Shown here one piece after another: positions 47,034 to 58,200 of a stretch of DNA of 64,000 nt. The notes beneath the pieces are model-generated. The model searched no databases. It was given only the letters and a program-made list of their open reading frames with translations, and was not told where the DNA came from. The position numbers were made by a program, and so were the translations under genes. Position 1 is the first letter of the stretch. Each line of letters begins with the position of its first letter. Source of the DNA: Plenodomus lindquistii (Eukaryota; Ascomycota; Dothideomycetes; Pleosporales; Leptosphaeriaceae); assembly GCA_025504975.1 (NCBI GenBank), contig JANUWI010000017.1, forward strand, positions 992,001-1,056,000, given 5' to 3'.

Positions 47034-48066
47034 TCAAGCCTTGGCAGCCTCCGACCGTAACTTCTTCATCGCCTTGATCATCTCCCATGGTCCCTCACCC
47101 ACCCACTCCGGTAACAGCCTTAGCAAAGGCTCCTCAACATCCCACGACGTCGCCGCCTCAACCCACAGGATCTTCCTATTCGCTTCACTCTCACAAGCCA
47201 GCCAGCACACTACATCTGCAATGTCAGAAGGTTCATTGATAGGCAAAGGGATCTTTGCCAGAACAGGGGCTATGGTAGCAGCGGCAAGGGGAGTCTGCGT
47301 GTATGAAGGGCACACTGCGTTGACGCGGATGTTGTGAGAAGCTGGGAGGCGCTGGGCCAGGGAGCGCGTGAGGCCGAGGATACCGGATTTGGTGGTCTTG
47401 CGGTGATGGTTAGTGATGTGGGGGAATGAGTTGGCGGGGTGGTAGTTACGCTGTAGAGAGGTATGTCTGGGGTTGATAGCAGGCCTGCTGTCGATGAGAT
47501 GAGGGTGAGAGACTTGTTGTCTTCTGATTTTCTGTTCTGGCGGAGATAAACCGAGGCAATGCGACTGAAATATGTCGTGCCACGAATGTTGATATCGTAG
47601 ACTAGTGTTGACGGAGCCTGAGCGTTTTTAGCAAACCAAGCGGAGATGGACAGAATAATTGGTTACCTCTTTGACACTTTCCAAGTCCAGAGCAGCATCA
47701 AAGAAATCCTGTCGCGGCTCGAAGATACCCGCATTCGCTATTGCATGGTCCACGGCGCCAAATTTTTCATAAGCCTCCTGGAACAGCCCAAGCAAATCTG
47801 CATATTTGGATGCGTCGCCTCTCACGAAGATAGCGCCAGTTTCTGCGGCTACTTGCTGTCCGAGATCCACGTTTAAATCGCCAAAGACAACATGCGCACC
47901 GCTATTCGCTGCTAGTTTAACAATTGCAGCACCGATACCGCTCGCACCGCCTGCGAAAGCATTAGTATGGTTAGAACTCGAGAATTGCAGAATATCGGTC
48001 ACCCGTAAGCACCACCGTCTTCCCCTTCAATGTGGACAAATCCTTGCTAATTTCCGTGAACGACAT
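47034..48066 (-). CDS. Short-chain dehydrogenase/reductase (SDR)
   Basis: Minus-strand exons are 48003-48066, 47667-47950, 47450-47617 and 47034-47396, giving 292 residues. The first junction rebuilds the TGGASGIG cofactor loop, so the ATG at 48066 (MSFTEISKDLSTLKGKTVVL) is secure. GDLNVD after strand 2 suggests NAD(H) preference. Further landmarks are DHAIANAG, LTLISSTAG with the catalytic Ser, YSTTK (Tyr-x3-Lys), and RVNAVCPSYTQTPL. A variable tail beyond residue 230 includes a substrate-loop insertion. It is a classical SDR that oxidises or reduces an alcohol/ketone. It is the last recognisable enzyme of the 33-48 kb block. Confidence 0.93.
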
Positions 48067-48864
48067 GTTACAGTGTGATCGTTGTGAGTGTTAGTGCTTG
48101 AAATATCAAAGAGTATTTACAACCCAGGTGTGAAAAAAACCTCAAAAACACGTCCAGATCTTCGCGGCGCAAAGTAGTCCTGATCTACAAGCTACACAAT
48201 GGTAGAAGTGCGAAAACCAGGGCGCCAGGCTGCATGGACGCCAAGGCTTCCCGCGATGCTGGTAATCGGCCCGCGATTCATTAGCTGCCGACTCGTCCGG
48301 CGCCCGGAGAGATGTTGACGACGAAACAAGATCAAGGAGCTGACGGCGGAATATGACGCCGGCGGTGACGCTCTTCTTCGAATTCAATGCATCGTTTAAC
48401 CTTGGACCTCGGGCTTCAGAGCCCCTGCGACGGAGGAAAAGGAAGATAAACAAGTTCGACAAGCGGCTATGACGTCGTGAGTCATGCGAAACGCTTTTAT
48501 GCCAAAACATTTCCATTCAACTTGTCATAACTCATTCCTTTGTCTCCAGGCGATGGAAGCAAATCGAGTCCGATGGCGAGGTCAGGCAGGAAGTTGACAT
48601 GGAGCGTACGCCGTAGTCATCTTGAGCTTTCCCTGGCGCAATCAAACTATACGACTGCAAACCGTCAGAGTTGAACAATGGTTTAATGTATCTCTTAGCT
48701 CCCCGTGGAACTCTACAGACCTCACTTACTACAACGATGATGAACATGTCATATTCCCTTCCGCCAGCACGTATGCCCATGCCACTTTCATCTCAAACCG
48801 TGCTCCCTGCAAGCACTAAGTCAACTATAAACTGTACAAGCAAATACCTACACATACAAATGGC
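48067..48864. other. Intergenic, nothing recognised
   Basis: SDR promoter region and 3' flank of the next minus-strand gene. Short unsupported frames only. Confidence 0.4.
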
Positions 48865-49506
48865 TCACTCGAAGCTCGAGCCCCGCGGACTTTCCAGCCC
48901 ACTAACCGACACATCGCTCGTGGACATGGCTTCGTTCTCGCGAACCCAGGACCACGATTCCATTCTCCACGCTTCGGCCGTTGTAAATGGTATCTCGCCG
49001 TTGGTGACACCAACTGGATCTACCTGCCCCCATGTACTATTTACCCTGAAATCTTCATCGCTTGGGTATTCTTTCGGCGGTATAGCCTGGGCGGGTAGAT
49101 AGCCTGGGTATAATTGCTGTGGTTGAGGGGTAGGGGGAGCGATTTGATCAATGGAGTATGCCTGCTGTGGCTCAGGAAAATTGGGCAAGGGTTGCTGTGT
49201 TGGAGGAGTGACAGTTTGATGAGTAAGGTAGGTCGACTCAGTTTGAGAATGTGATGTCCGCGTGCTTGGGTAGGTATTTGGTGGCTTGTGGGTGGAAGCG
49301 TATTTTTGCTTTTTGCTCATCGGTTTTGATGGCTGAGACTTTGCTTTGCGTTTGAGGTCTTTGGTAGAATGGGAGTGATAAGGAGATTGGGTGTTTGAAG
49401 TGGAGAGGGAGGCTGCGAAGGCGTTGGAGGTGAGAAAGCCTTGGTGAGCGGGTTGGGCGGGAGAATACCACGATGGAAGTCTGAGAGTGCGTGAGTTTGA
49501 TGGCAT
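48865..49506 (-). CDS. Small Pro/Gln/Ser-rich protein, function unknown
   Basis: A single frame of 213 residues from the ATG at 49506. The composition is disordered: Ser, Thr, Pro and Gln dominate, with a basic patch KDLKRKAKSQPSKPMSKKQK near residues 49-68 that could be a nuclear localisation signal. The C-terminal ~60 residues (around TWGQVDPVGVTNGEIPFTTAEAWRMESWSWV) are more conserved in appearance, with several tryptophans. No domain recognised. It may be a small nuclear protein or a chance open frame; the length without stops and the basic patch favour a real gene. Confidence 0.5.
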   Translation of the reverse strand: MPSNSRTLRLPSWYSPAQPAHQGFLTSNAFAASLSTSNTQSPYHSHSTKDLKRKAKSQPSKPMSKKQKYASTHKPPNTYPSTRTSHSQTESTYLTHQTVTPPTQQPLPNFPEPQQAYSIDQIAPPTPQPQQLYPGYLPAQAIPPKEYPSDEDFRVNSTWGQVDPVGVTNGEIPFTTAEAWRMESWSWVRENEAMSTSDVSVSGLESPRGSSFE

Positions 49507-50751
49507 TGCGCGATGTTGGTGATACTGTCACGGCTATACGGATAAACACTTCCTGCAGTCTCGCTTTTGGATGTAGAAATCGGGGGCAACATCAAAAGTC
49601 GCTGCTAGCGATAAAGTGAGGAGTTGGTAAGAATACAACAACAATGAGACAAAGGAAGTGTTGGTTGTGGTTTTGCCATGAAGAATGGACATGAAGCGAG
49701 ACTGTGCACAATGGCATTATCGCCAGTTTCACAATGCGAGGTTGACAGCTGCACCGCCGCATGTACTCGGACCCGGGTTGCCAGGGATGCATGACGACTC
49801 TTCACATTGAGTGACCTGATATCAGAGGTGCCGTCGGCAAGTGCTGCCATGTTGAGTGGAGTAGGTGTTTGAGAAACAAGATGTCGCGGCATGCCAAGGC
49901 ATGAAACAGGTATCGCAGTGCGAGGGTGCATTCGGGTTCGGTGTCGAAATCTAGCGAGCCTGCTGTTGAGAAAAAGCCGGTCAGCATCAGCCACGCGTCC
50001 TTGTGTAGAAGTTTCCTAGAAGCGGGGAAGAAAGCAAGACTTTTGAAGACGCGTCACCCAGGACAAGAGGCTAATGATCGAAGACACGACTCAAGACGTC
50101 ACAAGCGAGCTTATGCTACAGTTGTAAGCATGGGAGAGCACTGCACCGAGCATCCGGCAGAACTGCGCAAGCGATGTGGGATTGTGCCTTGGGGGGATGA
50201 AACTGCGGGGAAATGTCGTGGTGGTTGGGAGGCTGTGCAGCGGCTCATTGTGAAACTGACGATGGGCGGGCGGGCTTGAGGGTTGATTGCGCAAGCTTCA
50301 CAGGTCTAAGCTCGCTTGGCAAGGCGAGCTGAGCAGACATGCACGTACACGGTAGATACAAAGTATGCAGCGATTGATGTAGGCAGCGATGGAATGTAAG
50401 AGGGTCTGCCAAGGGCGGTGTTGATGATGATGTCGACATGACCAGTCGCAAGGCTGAAGGCTAAGAATAGACGAGTCACGTGCCGTGCCAGGCGTGCCAG
50501 TTTAAGGGGCGGCTACCATTGGTTGGTGCTTCCTCAGCCTCAACACGCGTCCCCCCCCAGTACACAGTAGACTACCCATGGTGCAACAGCAACCAGCCGG
50601 CTTGGGCAACCCACAAAACCAACACCTCCCGCTGCCGCTGCCGTGGCTGATCGCGACTACAGTCAATTACCCGCACCGCGCCTCTGCTAGCCAACTCGCG
50701 ACTCTATAGTATAATATTCACAACAACAAAGCATCGCAACGACATGCGGCC
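49507..50751. other. Intergenic, no gene supported
   Basis: Overlapping frames of up to ~130 codons occur on both strands without motifs, so none is called. The last 200 bases are C-rich and contain the leader of the gene at 50752. Confidence 0.4.
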
Positions 50752-52500
50752 ATGTTAGACGAGAACCTGCCCACCTTCTTCCTCAAGGAGGCAACGGACA
50801 AGGTCAAACACCACGAGTCCTTCTACTTTACCCAGAACGGCTCCGAGCCCACGGCGCAATATGCCCTGCACCACGTCGACCCGGCCTCCAACGACGCAAA
50901 GAACACGTACGCCGTCGCCCTCTTCGACTCGCACCACCCCGACGTCCTCTATGGCGAAGTGCTCGCCAAGCCTGGCTGGTCGCATCCAAGCCTGTCCCAG
51001 GAAGAGATACGCAAGAATGGGGGAGTCCCGCCACCGCCACAGCCAATCTACCCGACCGAGTTCGCCATCCAGCTGTACAACCCCGACTCGCAGGTCCTGG
51101 TCAAGCACCAGACGGCCAAGTGGAGCAGCACTGTCACCTGGGAGTTCAGCATGCCCCAGGTCACGTTTCGCATGCCCAGCAGCTCCGACCTCGACCGAAC
51201 GCAGACAGACCCGGGCGCAGATGCAAACACGCCCAGGGTCAACTTCGTGTGGCGCAAGGAGGGCAGGCTGGGCAAGGACATGACGTGCTACATGACGGGC
51301 AAGTCGACGGACCAGACAGGCAAGAAGGCCAAGAAGAACAAGGAGCCCGACATTGCAGTCGCCCTCTTCTCCGGCCTCAGGGAGATGACCATCATGGAAC
51401 CCAACCTGTACCGCATCGAGATTGAAGACTACAAGGGCCTCGAGGTGGCCTTGTTGCTTGGCGCAGCCGTCATCCGCGATCTCTTCTTCAGCGACCCAAC
51501 CGAGCAGTTCCACATCAACAACACAACCATTCGCAAGAACAGCGCTGGCCTGCGTGCGCGAAAGGGCTCATCCCCATTGGATGGACCAGGCATTACACCA
51601 CCCGTCATGACACCGCAGCCGCCGCCGCCACCAGCGTATAGCGGTCCGTCGCAATATCCGCCCGAGAAGGTGCCATTGCAACCAGCAAGCAATGCAGCCG
51701 TAAATGCACAAGTACCCCCACCTTCATACACCGCCAGGGTTGCTGCGAAGCGCTCGTCGCTTCCACCACTCGCCACATCACAAGGTCGCCCTGTACAACC
51801 ACCGTCTCAGCCTATACGACCTGCGCAAAGCCGACCACAGCAACAACAGCAGCGACAACAACCGCAACAACCGCAAAAAAATCAAGGGCCCAGACTCGAC
51901 CCTCGCGCACAGTGGGAAATCGATGCCGAAACCGCCCGCCTAAAAGCCCAAGTGGAAGCTGAAGCCCGCGAGCAGAAACGGAAAGAAGATGCTGCCCGTC
52001 GGGCACGCCGAAAGCAAGAGCAGGAGCAAGAGCGCAAAACCTTTCAATTTCTGGAGCAGGAACGCAAGCAGAAGGAACTCGCGGCTAAAGAGCAACGAAG
52101 AAAACAGGCTGAAGTCGACAAGGAGACCGAACGTCTGCGCAAACAATTTGGTGACCAGTCCAATCTTCTCCGTCCGTCGCCTCAGCAGTCTCAACGGCAC
52201 TCGGAACCACTCATCCAAGGGCGTTGGCAACAGCCACCACCCCAGCAGCCGCAACGACACCATGCGCCTCGCCCTGCTCCTGTGCCTGCACAGCCACCCA
52301 GGATCAATGTTCAGGCCCCATTTACGCAAGCGCCGTATCTCATGCCAAACGGTCATCGACCTGCAGCAAGTCAGAGTAGTTTTTTCAATAACGGCCCCCT
52401 GAAGCCTGTAGCTAAGGCGAAAAAGTCCTTTTGGGGATTGAGAACGCAGAGCGAGACAAGCAAAGAGAAATTGGTGAAGAAGAAGAGTAGTATGTTCTAA
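50752..52500 (+). CDS. Conserved protein with folded N-terminal domain and coiled-coil tail, function unknown
   Basis: A single exon of 582 residues from the ATG at 50752; an ATG a few bases upstream is out of frame and stops at once. Residues 1-250 look globular with alternating strands (for example FAIQLYNPDSQVLVKHQ, VTWEFSMPQVTFRM) and end in the hydrophobic helix GLEVALLLGAAVIRDLFF. The middle is Pro-rich. About residues 360-395 are a Gln/Pro tract, and residues ~400-475 are a highly charged Glu/Lys/Arg/Gln coiled coil. The tail ends in a basic KEKLVKKKSSMF. I do not recognise a named domain. The combination suggests a cytoplasmic scaffold or trafficking-type protein, which is speculation. 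Confidence 0.8.
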   Translation: MLDENLPTFFLKEATDKVKHHESFYFTQNGSEPTAQYALHHVDPASNDAKNTYAVALFDSHHPDVLYGEVLAKPGWSHPSLSQEEIRKNGGVPPPPQPIYPTEFAIQLYNPDSQVLVKHQTAKWSSTVTWEFSMPQVTFRMPSSSDLDRTQTDPGADANTPRVNFVWRKEGRLGKDMTCYMTGKSTDQTGKKAKKNKEPDIAVALFSGLREMTIMEPNLYRIEIEDYKGLEVALLLGAAVIRDLFFSDPTEQFHINNTTIRKNSAGLRARKGSSPLDGPGITPPVMTPQPPPPPAYSGPSQYPPEKVPLQPASNAAVNAQVPPPSYTARVAAKRSSLPPLATSQGRPVQPPSQPIRPAQSRPQQQQQRQQPQQPQKNQGPRLDPRAQWEIDAETARLKAQVEAEAREQKRKEDAARRARRKQEQEQERKTFQFLEQERKQKELAAKEQRRKQAEVDKETERLRKQFGDQSNLLRPSPQQSQRHSEPLIQGRWQQPPPQQPQRHHAPRPAPVPAQPPRINVQAPFTQAPYLMPNGHRPAASQSSFFNNGPLKPVAKAKKSFWGLRTQSETSKEKLVKKKSSMF

Positions 52501-53411
52501 TTCATTTCCACACCTACAGCGAGCATGCATTCGCGCGGGGCTAAGCATTTCCTTTGGCGTTGAGAACTGGCTTGCATGGGATTCGGAGTTTTCTGACATG
52601 ACTGAAGCTTTTATGATACCAGGCTTTCAAATTAAAGTCAATCGAACAAGCTACATCAATTTTTATCCATTTTTCCTCTTGCTCCCTTTCTCATACCGTC
52701 TCAAGCTCATACCTGCACCACTCACACGCTAGTTCCGTTCCAGACTAGCGCATCGGTACCCGCATAATCCCACGTGTAGACCTTACCTTGACCACACCTT
52801 ATGGTCATCGCTGCAAAACCTTTCACACGTACTCACAATTGCTGTTTCGAAGTCTCAAGTTGAGAGGCGTAGACTTCCCTTCCCTGAGCTCGATCTTGGC
52901 GTCTCCAATACCCGTCCCTGCTCCTCGGGCGCGCCAAGTGAATAACTTGCTCATTGAGCACGTTTTTATGTCGACACATGCAGGGTCGATACAAGTAGCT
53001 CGCGCCACAGCACCGTTTCCTTACAAAATAGCGAATGGTCGTGCTACAACGCCGCGGGAGTCGTCTGGATGTTCCAATGAAAAGCGCAAATCAGCGTGAA
53101 GCCTCGCTTACCTGTCCCAAGGTTGAAGAAGGTGCCGTGCGCGTGAAACGTAGGCAAATGTACGTGAATGTTCAGGGGCCTTGGTACGGGAAAATGGGAG
53201 CAGTGCCGTTGAAGGTTGCTGTAAAAAGGGAAGGTGGCTAGGTACGGTGAGAGTGAGTGGGTTGAGCTATAAAGAAGACGGGATACGCAACGATCTGGAA
53301 AACTTAAGTTATTACTTTCCCTACTATTCTCCTTTCCATAACTCTTCGTGCGAAGCACTTGTTCCTCGATCGACACACGGACGTTGCAACGGCCCTCACA
53401 ACACCACCAAT
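52501..53411. other. Intergenic, nothing recognised
   Basis: 3' flank of the preceding gene and promoter of the BIM1-like gene. No supported frame. Confidence 0.45.
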
Positions 53412-54207
53412 ATGCTATCCTCCTCCTTCCTCACTCTCGCAGCTCTCGCCCTCGGCGTAGACGCCCACTTCCGCCTCCTCGAACCCACATGGCGCGGCTC
53501 CTCCTTCGAAGAACCAGCGTCTCAATGGATCTACCCATGTACACTCCCCCCTCCCCAACTCCACCATATCTTCCCTAATACTCCCTAGGCGCAAACGTCA
53601 ACGAAACAACCGACATGGCCAACCGTACCCTCTGGCCCGCTACCGGCGGCTCTCTCATAATCAACGGCAGCCATACATCCGCCCTCACCTCCGTGAACCT
53701 CGCCCTCGGCTCCAACGCGACAAACTTCAATATCAGTCTTGTAGAAATGTTCAACCAGACGGGTAAGGGCTTGTTTTGTCTAAAGGAGACTGGACGTGCG
53801 AATCTGGAAGCTGGGTTGAGGGCTGCTGGATATAGTGGGAGTGGCGACGAGAGAGTTGATGGGTTGATGGCGAGTGTGCAGGTCATCCAGTTGGGGCATA
53901 GTGGGGCTGCGCTGTATAATGTGCGTCTTCTTTCTTTCCTTTCCCTTCTCATTTTCTTGCTAACGATAAGTAGTGCGCGGATATCATGTTCAACTCCACT
54001 GCCCAACTCCTCTCCGACGATCAGTGCCAGAACACAACGGGTGTCAGTGGTGTTCCGATCCAGAATGCAGCTGTCAACTCTACATCGGAAGGCGCGACAC
54101 CGTCTGGGTCTGCGGCGCCGGCAGGGAGTAGTGCCGCTGCGGCTATATTGAGTCCCGCCCTGGGAAGTGGGACCCTAGCGGCGGTTTTGGCTTGGTGGCT
54201 GCTTTGA
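53412..54207 (+). CDS. BIM1/X325-like GPI-anchored copper-binding protein
   Basis: Exons 53412-53538, 53589-53920 and 53974-54207 encode 230 residues. The signal peptide (MLSSSFLTLAALALGVDA) ends exactly before HFRLLEPTWRGSSF, so the mature protein would start with His. This is the hallmark of the LPMO-related BIM1/X325 fold, in which the N-terminal His forms part of a copper site. Four cysteines (YPC, LFC, NCAD, DQC) fit two disulfides. Several N-glycosylation sequons are present. The C-terminus is a Ser/Gly/Ala-rich spacer followed by a hydrophobic tail (LAAVLAWWLL), typical of GPI attachment. Characterised relatives take part in copper acquisition or in cell-wall surface functions rather than polysaccharide oxidation. 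It neighbours another wall-associated gene at 55212-60425. Confidence 0.88.
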
Positions 54208-55211
54208 GGGGGGGAGTGAGATGGAGGGAGGGATGGGGGGATGTGGTGTGATGGTTGATGGGTAATGGCTGCTAGCTTCTCAAAAGATATAAGGATTTGG
54301 AGAAGGAAAATAGAACCAGTGAGGTAGCGACAGTTTTTCCGCTCTCTCTATTGTGTGTTTATACAAGCTTGACACGAGGGGAATGAAGTACGTAGTAAAA
54401 GCATATGAATCCATCCACTCATTATCAAGGAACGTGGACGAAACACTGCGAAGCCTAGTCGCGATAGAGAAGCCATACATTGCTTCCGAAGAAACCTCTT
54501 ACAACCGAATAGCTCTAAGAAGGCTTCAAAGTGTATCGCTCAGCCCCTATGTGTTAAGCGTAAGCCTGCAGACCACGCGTCGAAGCCGTACACATACCAT
54601 TCAATCCACCACAACCCATCTTCGGATCATTGCCCGCTTTTCTGGAGTTGCTTACCGCAATGGGGATTGAAGTGCAGCCACACGATAAGGAGCAAGAGCG
54701 TGATACTTAATTCTTGATAGGGGATGCGGAATATAGTTAAAATTCAGCACTAACAGGGGCGTTGTTTTTGATGTTGTGGTTGGTAATCGTGTGATTGGGA
54801 AAGGAATGGTGGTAGCTGTAGCCTTCATGTGGCCTTTTGTGTGAGCTACGTTGGGGCTGATTTGCTTTTCATGATAAGCATGTGCTAGATGGAGTACATG
54901 AAGATGTATATAAGAACGTATATGAGCACATTTTTAAGCACCTATATTGGCATTACCTCCAAGCGTGCTACCTCTATAATATACTAAGCATTATGTACCC
55001 TATGAACATTTTTAGTTGTAAGAGTCTTTTGGAAGCACCCTTAGGCGTATTTCCACGTCTACACATCAGCGTACTGCGTTGCTGACGTGCCATCGTCTCA
55101 CGAATGGCTTTTGGACCGTTGCCAGACATCTTCCTACTTTTCCCCGAAGAGAAATTCAGAGCACCAGCACCGAAGAACCACCCATTACACCCAGACCTTT
55201 CAACCTATGTC
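54208..55211. other. Intergenic, partly AT-rich
   Basis: 1 kb between convergent genes. Bases about 54,890-55,020 are visibly AT-rich and may be a small degraded repeat. No gene seen. Confidence 0.45.
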
Positions 55212-58200
55212 TTAGGGCATCTTCTCAAGACTCACATCGTCTATAAACAAGACCGCCCCGGTCGCCGACCCACATGAAAGCTTGATCCTAAAAGTCACAT
55301 CACTCCCATCCGTCACTCTAAACTGCGACCGGCCCGCAGCCTGCCACTTCGGTGCCCCTGCGGCCCCTAAGTCGCTCGTCCGAAGGTTCCTCTGACTGAG
55401 GTTCAAGAATGTAGTTTTAGTGTCTAAGTGAACGGAGAAGGCGCAGGTAATCCCAGGGTTGAGGGCATCTAGACTGTAGTACACTGAGGCGGTATAGTAT
55501 GCTGTAGAATCAATATCCGTGCTACTGATTTTGGAGGCAAGAGTTGGGGAATCGACGGTCAGGACGCTGGAGTCGACATGTGTTAGCGGAGTCCAACGAT
55601 TCAAAGACGTGAGAAGTGGTGAGGGGATTAGAGAGAGGGTTGCGGGTGAAGGAGATGTACTTAGACGTACGCGTATTGTGTACCACCGTGTGCGGGCTTC
55701 GTGTCGCTCAGAACGACAGGGACGGGGTTGACATTATGAGCGGACCAAAATGGTGCCCCACCGTTTGCATCGCGGGGACTTTCGAAATCGGGATTTTGGA
55801 TGAGGTTCCTTGAGGCATCGGGTGTTGGTGTTGGCGTGGGAGTTGAATCGGAAGACGGAAATGGCGTGGGCAATGGTTTGACGTCCGATGAGGAAGGTGG
55901 TGTTGCCGAGTTGATTGCGCTACTTAACGGAGATGAGATGGGCACAGGACTGCTGGACGCTGCGTTACTTGTAGAAGCCGCGATAGCCACATCGTCCAAA
56001 CGTAGGGCGGCAACGACCAACTGCCCATCCTCTGTCAGGCGTGTGCATTGATACTTGAAGTTCAAAGCTCCACTGCTGCTGGATGGGATCACTGGGACCG
56101 TGGTGACTGTTATGTACGGTGCGACTTCGTCGAATCCAGCCCCAGGTCGCAATTCCATGAAGTATATGATTTTACTGCCCAATGACGTGGAAAAGGTGCA
56201 TTGAGCTCCACTCGGGCCTCGGTATGGTAAAAAGGAAAAGGTAAATGCGTAGGCCTTGGAAGTGTCGAGGCCAGTAAGTGTCTGCGAGAGAATAGGCAGG
56301 GGGTCCGGGAAGGAGCTGTCATAGGTGATGACGCTGTAGCAGTTATTGTTAGCGGCGTCTGGTGGGCGTGACTATGAGGGTGATCAGGTAGTAACAAACT
56401 TACCAGAGTGCCGAACCGCTATTCGAGTACTCAGCTGATCGTTCTGCAAATACTTGGCCCCCTCCAATGTTCGACCAGCCAGTGATAGGAATACCACGTC
56501 CTGCAGTACTGTCCGCCTCGAAGCTTGGGTTTATTATTTGCGTAGGGGGTGCTGGAGTGGGCATCGGCGTCGGCGTAGGCGTAGGTGTGGTAGAGATGAT
56601 AGCGCTGCTCATGGAAGACGAAATGGGAGCGACGCTGTTGGGAACTACGCTGCTTATTAGAGCTAATGATGAGCTTACTGGAGTCGGAATAGATGACATG
56701 GAGGACTGGACATCGGAAGATGACGAAGAGATAGCAGGACTGCTTGACGCGGCGTTACCAGCAGGAGCTGCGACAGCAACATCGTCCAAGCGAATTTCGA
56801 AAACTGTGCGCTGCCCATTCGGTGGCGAGGTCCTTATACATTGTACTTCAAAAGCCAATGCTGCAGTGCTAGAGGAGGGGATAGCCGGCGTCGTGATACC
56901 TTGTGTGTATGTTTCATCCTGCGGTCCGACTAAAAACCCTGTATCTGATACAAGGATGTCGTCGAATGAAACCAGGAGATTGCACCTGACATTAGGTTCG
57001 ATGACTCCTCGTCCATGGTAGAATGTGAACGTATAGGCCTTCGTAGTGTCAAGATCTGGAAGTGTCTGGGAGATTTTAGGCACTGCGTTGGTAATCGTCT
57101 CGTCATATCTCAGTACACTGTTTTTTATGTTAGCATTGTGTACACTCAAGGTGAATTATAGACTGACGCGAAGCCATTGCCACTGCGGGCAGCAGGATTT
57201 TGGAGCGGGAATGCGTCGCCGCCTCCCACATTCGGCCAGTTGCTGATAGTAACGCCAGGTCCGCCAGTAGTATCCAGTTCAAATCCTGGGTTCGTGACCT
57301 GCGTTAAAGGCGTTGGGATGGGGGTAGGTTTAGGAGAGATTGTTGGCGAAGACGAAGGTATAGGCGCCGCAGAAGACATCTGTGAGAGCAACGATGAAGG
57401 CAGCACAGACGAACTCGGGGTATCAGCCACAGCCACGTCATCGAGAAAGATAGAGGCACGTAGTCTCTGAACATCATCGAGCGTCGAACACACCCACTGG
57501 AACCCCAATTGAGCGCTGCTTGATGATGGGACAATTGGCTTTGTTGTCGCCTGAACGTAGTTTGCTCGACTATCGTCTCCAGAGCCCCCACGGAACGTTA
57601 GAGTCGCTACACGGCAACGGTCGAAGACCAAAGTCAAGCCACATGTAGCATAAGTCTCAACTATACCAGGTGAGTAGAAGAACGTGAAAGTGTAGGCTCG
57701 GGCCGTGTCGAGTCCAGTAAGTGTTTGTTGTATGAAAACAAATGAGTCGTCCGGTCTAGTTATGCTATCGAAAACGAGTACACTGTTTCGAAACTGTCAG
57801 ATAGCGCCGACTTGAGATAGCTGTAGGGGTATCTTACGCATACGAATCTCCGGTACGGGCGAAATCCCGGTTTTCACCGGGAAAGGCATACCCACCCCAA
57901 ATACTAGGCCAGTCGGCTATGGCGTTGCCTGGCCCGCGAGTAGTATCTTTCTCAAAACCAGGATTGATTATCAGCCCCTGCGTAGGCGGGGCTGGGGACG
58001 CCGTGGGGCCGGATGTGGATATGGGCGTAGCAGATGAGAACACTTGAGAAATGCTCGAAACGACGCTGTTCCCTGGGCCGGTCAACGTGACATCATCCAG
58101 TAATATGGTACTTAGACGCGCCGCCGTGGCCGTTGGTGACATTTCACAAGTATACGTGAACTGGAGACGCTGACTCTCCGCAGCCGGTGAAAACACGGGC

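Noticed and set aside
32899..48066. Classical secondary-metabolite cluster
   Set aside because: No polyketide synthase, peptide synthetase, terpene cyclase or dimethylallyl transferase gene is present in the block, so a catabolic reading was preferred.
49592..50451. Overlapping frames of 60-130 codons on both strands
   Set aside because: None carries a motif, signal peptide or consistent splice extension, and they overlap each other in several frames.
50755..51513. 252-codon minus-strand frame inside the gene at 50752-52500
   Set aside because: Antisense to a well-composed plus-strand gene. Its composition (repeated Leu, Val, Arg, Gly) is what antisense of GC-biased codons gives.
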